Shown: positions 1 to 8,246, counted from the stretch's first letter. The stretch: DNA of 64,000 nt from Roseiarcus sp963842835 (GCA_963842835.1 CAWJIB010000006.1:62001-126000), one strand, 5' to 3'. Numbers and translations are program-made. The notes: generated by a model from the letters alone, not told the origin.

Positions 1-625
1 CAAGCTTCAGCGACACCATGTCGAAGACGCCCGGCGCCGCGAGGATCCGTCGCTCCTTGAGACGATTGGCTAGCGACCTTTTCAGCGTCGCCTCCCTTGT
101 CGAGCGCCGAGTGAGCTATTGATAGCACCGCGGCGGGAGCGAGAACAATGCTGGCGACCCGCAAATTCGTGCACGCGCGTCCTAATCCCGGCCTCACGTC
201 CCTCAGCCTCATCGTTCGGGCCAAGACCGACGCCGGAATGGGCTGTCCTTATCGCTCCAACACGAGTTGCGACGGCGCCGCAGTGGCCGGCCACGATATC
301 CCAACGCTTTTAGGCAAGACTTGGAAGGATCGTTGACCGGCTTTTGCTTTGCCGTTGACAGAGCAAAGCAAACCATTACTTATTGGCGTCCGCGCGCAGG
401 CAGATCGCGATGCCGCCGAGGAGGCGGCGCCAGGCAGAAGATATGTCGCGGCTGAAATACGATTGGTGGGCCGAACAGGTAGCCAGCGACTTTCGCTTTT
501 TTCAAGACTCTCGTTCCGGCGCAGCCGATGGGGCGCAGCCGCGCCGACGATAGGATCGCAGCCCCGCTCGCGCCGTCCGAGCCACATCGGGCGGGCGGAC
601 ACGATAACATCGGGAGGGACGCTTC
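1..625. other. upstream region without a recognisable gene
   Basis: No reading frame here looks like a known protein. The first ~120 bases contain open frames in several phases, and one could be the tail of a gene that begins left of the window, but nothing identifies it. The rest is the leader of the dehydrogenase operon that starts at 626. A GG-N10-GC arrangement at 339-352 loosely resembles a sigma-54 site but is too far upstream and too weak to call. Confidence 0.5.
355..383 (+). promoter_or_regulatory. possible sigma-70-type promoter upstream of the dehydrogenase operon
   Basis: TTGACA at 355-360 is a perfect -35 box. After 17 bases comes ACTTAT (378-383), a three-of-six match to the -10 consensus. 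It lies about 240 bases before the first start codon, which would give a long leader. This is a consensus match only. Confidence 0.3.
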
Positions 626-1612
626 ATGACGCCGACACGCGAACAGAAGATCTGGATGTACGAGCATATGCTCGTCAGCCGGCGCCTCGAAGAATCGATC
701 GAGAAGATCTACATGGAAGGCAAGACGCCAGCCTTCAACATGGGCGCGGGTCCCATACCCGGCGAGATGCATCTCTCGAAAGGCCAGGAGCCGTGCGCCG
801 TCGGCGTTTGCGCGCATCTGAAACCCTCCGACATCGTCACCTCGACCCACCGGCCGCATCATGTCGCGATCGCCAAGGGCGTCGACCTCAACAAGATGAC
901 GGCCGAGATTTTCGGCAAGGCGACCGGACTGAGCGGCGGCCGCGGCGGCCACATGCACATCTTCGACCCGGCCGTGAACTTTTCATGCTCCGGCATCATC
1001 GGGGAAAGCATAGGCCCAGCGGTCGGCGCGGCGCTGTCGCGACATATGCAAAAGAAGGATGGCGTCGCCGTCGCGTATCTGGGCGAAGGCGCGGCCAATC
1101 AGGGCGCCTTCCATGAGGGGCTCAACCTGGCGGCGGTATGGAAGCTGCCGGTGGTCTTCGTCATCGAGGACAATTCCTGGGGCATTTCGGTGCCGAAATC
1201 GGAATCGACCGCGGTCGAGCACAACGACGTCCGCGCCGAGGCCTATGGCATTCCCGGCCATTACATTCCCGGGAACGACCCGATCGAGATCTTCAGGGTC
1301 GCCGGCGAGGCGGTGGCGCGGGCGCGCCGCGGCGAGGGACCGTCGCTCATCGAAATCCAGACCCTGCGAATGGCCGGTCATTTCATGGGCGACGCCGAGC
1401 AGTATCGCGCCAAGGACGAGATGGCGATGCTGAAACAGCGCGATCCTATCCCTGCGCTGCGCACCTATCTGATGACGGCCGACAAACTGAGCGAGGCGGA
1501 GGACAAGGCGATCACGTCGCGCGCCCAGCGGCGGGCCGACGCCGCCATCGCTTTCGCCCGGGAGAGCGCCTATCCGCGGCCCGAAGAAGCCGCCGAGAAG
1601 GTTTTCGCCTGA
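626..1612 (+). CDS. thiamine-diphosphate-dependent 2-oxoacid/acetoin dehydrogenase, E1 alpha subunit
   Basis: This 328-aa protein has the E1-alpha fold of pyruvate/acetoin dehydrogenases, which decarboxylate the substrate on thiamine diphosphate with E1-beta as partner. Visible motifs are the GGRGGHMH segment (about residue 105), the conserved SGIIGESIGPAVGAA stretch, and the ThDP-pyrophosphate/Mg motif from GEGAANQG to VIEDN (about 150-185). The length and the family's start (MTPTREQKIWMYEHM) fit AcoA-like proteins better than longer PdhA forms, but substrate cannot be decided. An SD-like GGGAGG lies shortly before the ATG. It is the first gene of a five-gene operon ending in a lipoate ligase. 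Confidence 0.92.
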   Translation: MTPTREQKIWMYEHMLVSRRLEESIEKIYMEGKTPAFNMGAGPIPGEMHLSKGQEPCAVGVCAHLKPSDIVTSTHRPHHVAIAKGVDLNKMTAEIFGKATGLSGGRGGHMHIFDPAVNFSCSGIIGESIGPAVGAALSRHMQKKDGVAVAYLGEGAANQGAFHEGLNLAAVWKLPVVFVIEDNSWGISVPKSESTAVEHNDVRAEAYGIPGHYIPGNDPIEIFRVAGEAVARARRGEGPSLIEIQTLRMAGHFMGDAEQYRAKDEMAMLKQRDPIPALRTYLMTADKLSEAEDKAITSRAQRRADAAIAFARESAYPRPEEAAEKVFA

Positions 1613-1677
1613 ATTCGAGCCGCCGGCATGACGCTACGCGTCGCCGGCGAAGTCAACGCAATTCCCGGGAGATGAAA

Positions 1678-2703
1678 ATGACAACGACGGTCAAAGGCAA
1701 TGTGCGCAAACTCGTCATCGCCCGCGCCATGGCGGAGGCGATCGCGCAGGAGATGCGGATCGATCCCCGTGTCTTCGTGATGGGCGAGGATATCGGCCCC
1801 CTCGGCGGCGTATTCGGCAATACGCGCGGCCTTCATGAGGAATTCGGCAGCGAGCGCGTGCGCGACGCCCCGATTTCCGAGACGGCCTTCATCGGCGCCG
1901 GGGTGGGCGCCGCCGCCGACGGCATGCGTCCGATCGTCGAACTGATGTTCGTCGATTTCTTCGGCGTGTGCATGGACGCCATCTACAACATGATGGCGAA
2001 GAACATCTATTTCTCCGGCGGCAATCTCAAAATGCCGATGGTGCTGATGACGGCGACGGGCGGCGGTTACAGCGACGCGGGGCAGCATTCGCAATGCCTT
2101 CACGCCACCTTCGCGCATCTGCCAGGCATGAAAGTCGTGGCGCCTTCGAACGCCTATGATGCGAAGGGCCTGATGGTCTCGGCGATCCGCGACGACAGTC
2201 CTGTCGTCTACCTCTTCCACAAGGGGCTGCAGGGCATGGGCTGGCTGGGGACGGAGCCGGACTCCGTCGTCCATGTGCCCGAGGAAAGCTACACCGTGCC
2301 GATCGGCAAGGCGGCCACCGTGCGCGAGGGCGCGGATGTGACCATCGTCGGCATCACCTCGGGCGTCCACCACGCGCTGAAGGCGGCGGACACGCTCGCG
2401 GCTCGGGGCGTCTCGGCCGAGGTGATCGATCTGCGCTCGCTGGTGCCGCTCGACCGCGAGCATGTGATCGCCTCCGTGAGGAAAACCGGGCGCCTCATCG
2501 TCGTGGACGAGGATTATCACAGCTACGGTGTCACCGGCGAGATCATCGCCTCCGTCGTCGAGCACGATATTGGGATGCTGAAGGCGCCGCCGAAGCGGGT
2601 GGCCTACCCGGACATCCCCATTCCCTATTCGCGTCCCATGGAGCAGTGGGCGTTGCCCAACCCGGCGAAGATCGTCGCCGCTTTCGACAGCATGGCGAAG
2701 TAA
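1678..2703 (+). CDS. 2-oxoacid/acetoin dehydrogenase, E1 beta subunit
   Basis: This 341-aa transketolase-type protein is the beta partner of the E1 encoded just upstream. It shows the ThDP-activating glutamate region (GEDIGPLGG), the DAPISETAFIGAGVGAA segment, and the C-terminal transketolase domain (EVIDLRSLVPLD). The start is placed at 1678 because GGGAG (1667-1671) then sits 6 bases away. An in-frame ATG at 1672 would abut the same site. It is separated from E1-alpha by 65 bases and followed six bases later by the lipoyl-domain gene, so co-transcription and complex formation with E1-alpha are expected. Confidence 0.92.
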   Translation: MTTTVKGNVRKLVIARAMAEAIAQEMRIDPRVFVMGEDIGPLGGVFGNTRGLHEEFGSERVRDAPISETAFIGAGVGAAADGMRPIVELMFVDFFGVCMDAIYNMMAKNIYFSGGNLKMPMVLMTATGGGYSDAGQHSQCLHATFAHLPGMKVVAPSNAYDAKGLMVSAIRDDSPVVYLFHKGLQGMGWLGTEPDSVVHVPEESYTVPIGKAATVREGADVTIVGITSGVHHALKAADTLAARGVSAEVIDLRSLVPLDREHVIASVRKTGRLIVVDEDYHSYGVTGEIIASVVEHDIGMLKAPPKRVAYPDIPIPYSRPMEQWALPNPAKIVAAFDSMAK

Positions 2704-2709
2704 TCTGCG

Positions 2710-2943
2710 ATGAGCGTCGATGTCCGGATACCGACGGATCTTTGGGAAGAGGACGAGGAAGGCGTGATCACCACTTGGCTGACCGACGACGGCGCAACCG
2801 TCGGCAAGGGCGATATCATCGCCACGGTCATGGTCAAGAAGGTGCAATTCGACATCCACGCCCCTGCCGGCGGAAAGCTCACCATGTTGAAGAAGGCCGA
2901 TGACGTCATCCGCAAAGGCGACGTCATCGGCCGCATCGAATAG
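2710..2943 (+). CDS. free-standing lipoyl-domain protein (detached E2 swinging arm)
   Basis: This 77-aa protein is a single biotinyl/lipoyl domain: an acidic N-terminus, then the beta-hairpin with a VKKVQF turn, then the GKLTMLKKADDVIRKGDVIGRIE half. The modified lysine should be Lys44 (or Lys43) in that turn. In normal dehydrogenases this domain is fused to the E2 catalytic core through a peripheral-subunit-binding domain; here it is a separate gene ending 25 bases before the E2 core. Gene order (E1a-E1b-lipoyl-E2 core-ligase) implies that it carries the acyl group between E1 and E2. A biotin carrier is less likely because the EAMKM motif is absent. Confidence 0.88.
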   Translation: MSVDVRIPTDLWEEDEEGVITTWLTDDGATVGKGDIIATVMVKKVQFDIHAPAGGKLTMLKKADDVIRKGDVIGRIE

Positions 2944-2968
2944 CGGCCGGCAGGCGGGGAGAGGGGTC

Positions 2969-3667
2969 ATGGCCTTACTCGATTCGGACGAGACCATCAT
3001 CCCGTTGCGCGGCGCGCAGGGTATGATCGCCGAGGCGATGCGTCGCAGCCTTGCCGATACGGCGCAATTGACCCATATGGCCGAATGCGACGCAAGCAAT
3101 CTATTTGCCGCCAAGGCGACGCTGAAAGCGAAGAGGATCGATGTTTCGATCCAGGACCTGATCCTCCTGGCGACTCTACGCTCGCTCTCACGCCACCCCG
3201 CGATGAACGGGCGCGTCGAGGGCAAGGAAATCAGGCTGAGCCGAGCGGTCCATATGGGGATCGCCATCGCGTTGGCCGACGACACGCTGGTCGCGCCTGC
3301 GCTGTTCGACGCCGACCGCAAATCCCTTGCCGAACTGGCGAGCGCGCGGCGGGAGTTGGTCGCCCGGGCGCGCGCCGGGAAGCTGACCGTCAAGGAGATG
3401 ACGGGCGGCACCTTCACCATCACCAATCTCGGCCTGTCGCGCGTGCGCTTCTTCACGCCGATCCTGAACCCGCCGCAGATCGCCATCCTCGGCGTCGGCG
3501 CCGCGGGTCTACGCCCTTGGGCGAGCGAGGACGGCAAGATCGCGGCGCGGCCAATCATCGGCCTCTCGCTGACCTTCGACCATCGGGGCGTCAACGGACT
3601 GCCGGCCGCGCGGTTCCTGACGGATCTCTGCCGCTCGATCGATGCGTTCGATAGCGAGCTGCGCTGA
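2969..3667 (+). CDS. E2 acyltransferase catalytic domain without lipoyl or E3-binding domains
   Basis: This 232-aa protein corresponds only to the catalytic core of dihydrolipoamide acyltransferases, about half the usual E2 length. It begins with the core-type segment IPLRGAQGMIAEAMRRS and contains FTITNLG (about residue 152). It ends with LTFDHRGVNG, the counterpart of the active-site DHRxxDG. The aspartate is replaced by asparagine while the catalytic histidine is kept. GAGAGGGGTC precedes the ATG at 2969, which is why this start is preferred to upstream in-frame starts. The lipoyl arm is supplied by the neighbouring gene; no subunit-binding domain for E3 is visible anywhere in the operon. 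Confidence 0.88.
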   Translation: MALLDSDETIIPLRGAQGMIAEAMRRSLADTAQLTHMAECDASNLFAAKATLKAKRIDVSIQDLILLATLRSLSRHPAMNGRVEGKEIRLSRAVHMGIAIALADDTLVAPALFDADRKSLAELASARRELVARARAGKLTVKEMTGGTFTITNLGLSRVRFFTPILNPPQIAILGVGAAGLRPWASEDGKIAARPIIGLSLTFDHRGVNGLPAARFLTDLCRSIDAFDSELR

Positions 3668-4445
3668 CGCCGGGCGCTACGCCGTCCCGGCGAGGCTGCC
3701 GGTGCTGGGCGCCGAGGCCGGGCTGCGCCGGGAGCTGGCGCTGTTCGACCGCGTGGCCGCGGGCGCGATTAGTTCGGGCGCCGTGTTCTGGCGTTCGGAG
3801 AGGGCGATTGTCGCGCCGCGCTCGGCGGAGCGGCAGAGCGGATTTCCCCAAGCGGCTGAGGCTATGGCCCGGCGCGGCTGGCCGGTCGTTCTGCGCTCGA
3901 CCGGCGGCGACGTGGTGCCGCAGTCGGCCGGCATCCTCAACATCGCCTTCAGCTTCCGCGCCGCGCCGTCGCCAGATTTCGGCATCAACGCCGCTTATCG
4001 GCTGCTCTGCGGCCCGCTTATCGAGGCCCTGGCGCGGCTCGGCGTCGACGCCTGCTGCGGCAAGGTCCCGGGCGCGCTGTGCGACGGCGACTTCAACCTC
4101 GTCGTTGACGGGCGCAAGCTTGCCGGCACGGCCCAGCGCTGGCGGCGCCTCGGCGGCGCAGATCGCGGCAGCGTTGCGATCCTTGCCGAGGCGGCCATTC
4201 TTGTCGACGCCGATCTGGCGACGCTGGTCGGCGCCGCAAATGAATTCTACCATCGGTTGGGCATCCCCCGCCGGATCGCGGCGGAGCGTCACGTGACCGT
4301 CGCGCAATTGCTTCCCGCCCTCACGCTCGAGACGGGGACGGAAAGCCTGATAAACCGCCTGGCAGGCGAGATCGCGGCGGCGCTGCCGCAGGCCGGATCC
4401 GCGGACGCTCCAGGCCCGCCGCAATGGCTAGGCGCGCCGACTTGA
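3642..4445 (+). CDS. lplA: lipoate-protein ligase A family protein
   Basis: This 267-aa protein belongs to the biotin/lipoate ligase superfamily. It has the RSTGGDVVP motif (family RRxxGGGxV, about residue 89), a GDFNLVVDGRK segment and the KLAGTAQRW motif containing the lysine expected to contact lipoyl-AMP (about residue 158). It should attach lipoate to the free-standing lipoyl domain encoded 0.7 kb upstream. The gene overlaps the E2 core by 26 bases, which points to translational coupling. It is the last gene of the operon. An octanoyltransferase or amidotransferase role within the same superfamily cannot be excluded. Confidence 0.85.
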   Translation: MRSIASCADAGRYAVPARLPVLGAEAGLRRELALFDRVAAGAISSGAVFWRSERAIVAPRSAERQSGFPQAAEAMARRGWPVVLRSTGGDVVPQSAGILNIAFSFRAAPSPDFGINAAYRLLCGPLIEALARLGVDACCGKVPGALCDGDFNLVVDGRKLAGTAQRWRRLGGADRGSVAILAEAAILVDADLATLVGAANEFYHRLGIPRRIAAERHVTVAQLLPALTLETGTESLINRLAGEIAAALPQAGSADAPGPPQWLGAPT

Positions 4446-4468
4446 CCGGTGTCCCTCCCGTAAACTCG

Positions 4469-4498
4469 ATCCGACTGGCGCTCAGGCGCGAATCGGAT
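4469..4498 (+). terminator. hairpin downstream of the lplA operon
   Basis: ATCCGA (4469-4474) pairs with TCGGAT (4493-4498), and an inner GCGC/GCGC stem closes a TCAG loop, 23 bases after the lplA stop. There is no U-tract, so it may be a weak or Rho-assisted terminator. Confidence 0.3.
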
Positions 4499-4643
4499 GA
4501 TGAATTGTCCCACGGGAGACATGCTCAAACTGATGGGGGTAGGCAGGGCAATCGGGTCTGTGAATAGGCGCCAACGCGGGATCCCCGCGCGGCGGCGATC
4601 TAATCGATTGATCCGACAGGCTAATCTGGCCAATGGGCGGGAA

Positions 4644-4663
4644 CCCGATCGGCGCCGATCGGG
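4644..4663. repeat. perfect 20-bp palindrome
   Basis: CCCGATCGGCGCCGATCGGG equals its own reverse complement. It lies between lplA and attL in a stretch with no gene. It could be a protein-binding site or a cruciform; nothing nearby identifies a binder. Confidence 0.6.
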
Positions 4664-5083
4664 ACCCCGCCAAGCTATCAGTTTGTTGTTATAAATCAGC
4701 CGCTTATGCAGAACCGACGCCGGACTCCCGGGACGGCGCTGATTCACAGGTTCCGAAGCACCATACGAAAAACCTCGTCGCAGGCCAGACAGAATCGCCT
4801 GCTCGCGGAGTGTCGCTCGAAAGTTGGCAAGACGCCGATCGAACGCACGATCTCGCGACGTCCAAAACGAACAACGACGTCTTGGGTACGATCCTCCGGA
4901 AGTGGTTGGCGCCCCCACGCTGGCGCAAATGTCTGCCGTATCCTAACGCCGTCCCCGGCCGGGGTCGCGCGTCCAAGCGGCGACCGGAATGGACCAGCGA
5001 AATGGACCAGGATGGACTGGTGGGAATCCACGATAGTCCATTCAGAGAGATTTTGCAGTCAAATCAAATGATTAGCGGAGATG

Positions 5084-5131
5084 TTGGCTGGGGGACCTGG
5101 ATTCGAACCAAGATTGACGGAGTCAGAGTCC
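5084..5131 (-). repeat. attL: 48-bp core repeat, orphan tRNA-Gln 3' fragment
   Basis: The sequence is identical over 48 bases to 28183-28230 and corresponds to the anticodon-stem-to-CCA part of the tRNA-Gln gene on the minus strand. Beyond 5131 the two copies diverge, so no functional tRNA is encoded here. Confidence 0.92.
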
Positions 5132-5247
5132 AATTCTTGACCTCATGACAAGTCATAATTAGCCATAAAATGCCTTATTTTTCAATGAACGAGGCTATAG
5201 GCGGCTATCGCCGCTCGTCAAAAAATATAGCCGACTTTTGGCGGTTT

Positions 5248-5267
5248 GCTGACACGTTGCTTACACG
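5248..5267 (+). repeat. left arm-type integrase binding site pair (predicted)
   Basis: GCTGACACG (5248-5256) and GCTTACACG (5259-5267) start 11 bases apart between attL and the integrase gene. The same two 9-mers with the same 11-base spacing, in swapped order, occur near attR (28119-28138). Placement beside both att cores is what is expected of integrase arm sites. Confidence 0.6.
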
Positions 5268-5326
5268 CTTGACAAATCGCGGGAGTCCGTTGATCCATGT
5301 AAGCAGGCAACGAACGGGGCAAACTC

Positions 5327-6478
5327 ATGCCAAAACTCGCACTGACTCAGAGGGTGGTTGACGGCCTGGCGTTTGGCGGCAAGCAGGCGATCTATTGGGA
5401 TGCGACAACTCCAGGCTTCGGCGTATTCGTCGGGCCGCGGGGGAAGTCATACCTCGTGCAGCGCCGAGTCGGCGGCAAAGAGTCTCGCGCGGTGCTGGGC
5501 GACGCCAGCGCCTACCGATTCGCTACGGCGAAGGCCAAGGCGGCCGAAATTCTGGCGCAAGCGAAACAAGGCAAGGACGCGCTCGCAAAGCCGGCCGGCG
5601 CGACAATGACCTTCAAGGCCGCGTGCGAGGAATGGATTGCGACAGGCGGCCGGGGAGGGCGCCCCCGCGCCGCAAGGACGGTCGCGGACTACAAGGACCG
5701 ATGCTCGCGCCTGATCTATCCCAAGATCGGCGGCGAGCCGCTTAAGGCGATTTCGAGGGCCGACGTTCAGGCGCTTTTGACGGGGCTCGGCGATCAGCAC
5801 CGAAACCGCTCCTACGTGCTGACGATCGTCAAAGCCGTCTTCAATTACGCGGTTTCCGCGCGTTATTTGACGCGGGCGGACGAAAACCCTGCGGTCGGCA
5901 TACGGGCGCCTCAGCCGAAATCCGACAAGCGAGTCCTGGAGCCCGATGAGATCGAGGCGTTCGGCGTCGCGCTGCGCGCCATGGTCGCCGAGAATAAGGT
6001 ATCGCCATTCCTCGCCGGCTTGTTGCGCGTGTCGCTCCTTTGCGGCCTTCGTCCCGGCGAGGCGCAATCGCTGCGCTGGAGCAACGTTGACCTCGCCAAG
6101 CGAAGCATGACCGTCACCGGCAAGACAGGCGCCCGGCGCGTTCCGTTATCTGGACCGGCGATCGAAGCGCTAGGGGCGGTTCCCAAGGTCGAGGGGGTCG
6201 AATGGGTTTTTGCCGGACGAGTCCACGGCAAGCATCTTGTCGGCGTGCAGAAACAGCTTGCGCGCATATGCGCTAGGGCAGGGGTGACGCCATTTTCTCC
6301 ATACGCTTTCCGTCATTCCGCGGCGACGCTCGCGCTTGTCGGCGGGGCTGACGTGCGGTCGGTTCAAGCTCTACTCGGCCATACCGACCTGAAAACCACG
6401 GCCGGCTATCTCCATTCGACGGCCGAGCGCCAGCGCGCCGCCGCGGAAACCGTCGCCGGAATTGCGAAGGGAATCTAA
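5327..6478 (+). CDS. int: tyrosine recombinase (prophage integrase, DUF4102 type)
   Basis: This 383-aa protein has the DUF4102-like N-terminal arm-binding domain (DATTPGFGVFVGPRGKSYLVQRRV), a core-binding domain (about 95-190) and a phage integrase catalytic domain. Catalytic positions visible are Arg in GLRPGEA (about 244), Lys in VTGKTGARR, Arg in YAFRHSAAT, His in LLGHTDLKTT and the nucleophile Tyr in AGYLHST (about 364). The first His of the usual HxxR box is Tyr here. It sits directly inside attL and should catalyse integration at tRNA-Gln. The TTGACA at 5270-5275, next to the arm sites, could serve its promoter. Confidence 0.93.
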   Translation: MPKLALTQRVVDGLAFGGKQAIYWDATTPGFGVFVGPRGKSYLVQRRVGGKESRAVLGDASAYRFATAKAKAAEILAQAKQGKDALAKPAGATMTFKAACEEWIATGGRGGRPRAARTVADYKDRCSRLIYPKIGGEPLKAISRADVQALLTGLGDQHRNRSYVLTIVKAVFNYAVSARYLTRADENPAVGIRAPQPKSDKRVLEPDEIEAFGVALRAMVAENKVSPFLAGLLRVSLLCGLRPGEAQSLRWSNVDLAKRSMTVTGKTGARRVPLSGPAIEALGAVPKVEGVEWVFAGRVHGKHLVGVQKQLARICARAGVTPFSPYAFRHSAATLALVGGADVRSVQALLGHTDLKTTAGYLHSTAERQRAAAETVAGIAKGI

Positions 6479-6772
6479 TACTTAGATGCGCCGGTTACGT
6501 ATAGATCGAATAGAACTGGCGAAAATGAACCTGTGGAGAAAAACTAAGCTAGAGTGGTAGCAACACATGTTAACTCATAGACCGCCCTCATCTATATAGA
6601 GGATGTGGTTCGCGGTTTTGCAGGGATGCGCCGCGACGTCCCCGACGCCGAGTCGGGGGTTCGGGCTCTTGGCGAGGCGCTGAAACACGCGCCGGCCCGG
6701 CTGATCCCCAAGCGAGGGGCGGCACCAATCCAATCTCAACGGCCGCAAGGCCTCAAAGACTGGATTCACGCC

Positions 6773-7054
6773 ATGACTTCTCCCATCCCCGTCGCGGGGC
6801 CTCTCGATCATATCTCCGACACCGCGCTCCTGGAGCGCCAGCACGTCGCCGAACTCAAAATCTTCGGTAGTTTGCCCAAGCTCGACGCCGACCGCGCCGC
6901 CGGGCGCGGGCTGCCGTTCATCCGGTACGGCGGCCGAGTCTTCTACGTCGGCGGCGAATTGAAGCGCGCGCTCGCCGCCGCAATCGCCGCGGGCACCCGG
7001 AGCCGCGCCGAGGCCATGGCCGCCGCGCGCGCACCCGTCCTGACCGCCGCCTAA
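6773..7054 (+). CDS. small AlpA/excisionase-like DNA-binding protein
   Basis: This 93-aa protein has the pattern of helix-turn-helix excisionase/AlpA proteins: LPKLDADRAAGRGLPFIRYGGRVFYVGGELKRAL (about residues 33-66). A possible wing, RYGGRVFY, precedes a short recognition-type helix. Its position one gene from the integrase suggests a recombination directionality factor or early regulator. An upstream GTG at 6605 keeps the frame open but has no resemblance to the family, so the internal ATG is preferred. Confidence 0.55.
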   Translation: MTSPIPVAGPLDHISDTALLERQHVAELKIFGSLPKLDADRAAGRGLPFIRYGGRVFYVGGELKRALAAAIAAGTRSRAEAMAAARAPVLTAA

Positions 7055-7149
7055 GCGGACCCGCCAAAACCTTCCCTGGAAATCGAACCTCGGCGCGCCC
7101 GGAGTCCGCGGTCCCCGCTCTTTTACATCGTGAGAAACCACAACCTAAC

Positions 7150-7170
7150 CGCCGCGAAATTTTCGCGGCG
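7150..7170. promoter_or_regulatory. 21-bp palindrome, possible operator
   Basis: Ten-base arms CGCCGCGAAA and TTTCGCGGCG flank a single T, about 50 bases before the start at 7224. It could be an operator for the early genes; no repressor gene was recognised. Confidence 0.4.
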
Positions 7171-7223
7171 AACGCGCCCGCTCGCGTGAGCGGCGCGAAC
7201 CATTCAACCGAAAGGAATCCAAA

Positions 7224-7610
7224 ATGTTCGATTTCTTTATCCAAAAATTCAGCCGTGACGGCTTCCTCGACGCCGCCGACCAGCGCGAGCTGGAGCGCAG
7301 CGCGACCTACAAGCCGCTCGATCCCGACGCCGAGGAAAGCCTTCGCGTCTACGGCGCGACGGAAGCCCTTGCGGCGCGCCTAATCGCCGAGCGCTCGAAA
7401 GCCCATTTCGAACTCGTGGCAAAGGCGATGGACGCCGCGCGGGGTCTGCCTGTAGGCGACGCCGAGAGGTTCATCGGCGACCTGCGGATGATGCGCGGGG
7501 CGCCGCCTGCGGACCTCGCCGCCGCGCTTCGATGCGGTCGGGACTGGCACGATGTGGCCGACGCGATCGAACGCCTGAACGCGCCGAAACCTTCCCGGCG
7601 GTTTGCGTAA
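7224..7610 (+). CDS. hypothetical phage-element protein
   Basis: This 128-aa protein is predicted to be soluble and helical. No family is recognised. A GAAAGGAATCC ribosome-binding region sits 7-10 bases before the ATG. It lies in the early region between the AlpA-like gene and the coiled-coil protein, and codon use matches the neighbours. A role in early development or replication is a guess from position only. Confidence 0.65.
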   Translation: MFDFFIQKFSRDGFLDAADQRELERSATYKPLDPDAEESLRVYGATEALAARLIAERSKAHFELVAKAMDAARGLPVGDAERFIGDLRMMRGAPPADLAAALRCGRDWHDVADAIERLNAPKPSRRFA

Positions 7611-7655
7611 GGGAACTATGAGTCTCGTAACAATTCGGAACTTGGGGTTTTCATA

Positions 7656-8246
7656 ATGAATGACGATCAAGCTGAACGCATCACCGAGGCGCTAAACGAC
7701 ATCGGCGACAAGCTCGCCGCGCTGGTTGAAGAGACACGCGAAAACCGTTTCGTTATGCTGGACACCGCGCACGGCGCGCCGGACGGCCACCACTTCAACC
7801 TGTGGTTCGCGCAGCACAAGCTGCCGCGGCAACGGGAGAACGCGGCCATGAACCGCGAGGCGCCCCTGGTTGAGCGGAAGTATCAGCGCCGCAAGACAGC
7901 GGAGGCCGCTCGCCTGGAGCTGCACGAGCTGAAACAACGCCGCGACCGGATGCACGACGCGACCCGCAAAGCCGAGCTGGAGGCGGAAGTGGCCGCAAAG
8001 CTCGCCGCGGTCAATGCGCTGCTCGCGAAGATGAAGGCCGAAGACGCGGCCGACGATGAGGCCTTCGAAGCCGGCGAAGCTGCGCGGATCGAAGCGCAGC
8101 GCAAGGAGATCGGGGGCGCGGTCGACCATTTGGAATGCGTGACGCGGGCGCGCCTCGCCGAATCGCTCGACGAAGCCGAGACCGCGGAGTGTGAAGACGT
8201 GCTCGAGTCGATAGCCGAGGCCCGAGAGAATGTGAGGGCCGCATGA
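7656..8246 (+). CDS. hypothetical coiled-coil protein
   Basis: This 196-aa, charged, alanine/glutamate-rich protein has a predicted long helical or coiled-coil middle (about residues 75-160). An N-terminal block contains HGAPDGHHFNLWFAQHK. No enzymatic motif is visible. Its stop codon overlaps the start of a 31-codon ORF (ATGA), and that ORF in turn overlaps the GTG of the next gene, so the three are probably translated together. Confidence 0.65.
   Translation: MNDDQAERITEALNDIGDKLAALVEETRENRFVMLDTAHGAPDGHHFNLWFAQHKLPRQRENAAMNREAPLVERKYQRRKTAEAARLELHELKQRRDRMHDATRKAELEAEVAAKLAAVNALLAKMKAEDAADDEAFEAGEAARIEAQRKEIGGAVDHLECVTRARLAESLDEAETAECEDVLESIAEARENVRAA

Larger units (their letters stand above)
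4446..5083. other. intergenic region left of the integrated element
   Basis: About 640 bases lie between the lplA stop and the attachment site with no reading frame that resembles a protein family. The long plus-strand frame that crosses it ends by translating the tRNA fragment and is not credible. The region holds the hairpin at 4469-4498 and a perfect 20-bp palindrome at 4644-4663. Confidence 0.5.

Noticed and set aside
339..352. Sigma-54-like GG-N10-GC element before the dehydrogenase operon
   Set aside because: Only the invariant dinucleotides and few flanking bases match, and it lies ~275 bases from the first gene; GG-N10-GC is frequent in GC-rich DNA.
1570..3594. 674-codon open frame on the minus strand
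   Set aside because: It is antisense to E1-beta, the lipoyl domain and E2 core, with His/Arg/Asp-rich shadow composition typical of GC-rich DNA.
5084..5131. Second tRNA-Gln gene at the left boundary
   Set aside because: Only the 3' half matches; acceptor 5' strand and D arm are absent, so it is the attL scar.
4633..5148. 171-codon plus-strand frame upstream of the integrase
   Set aside because: Its end is a translation of the tRNA fragment at attL and no part resembles a protein family.
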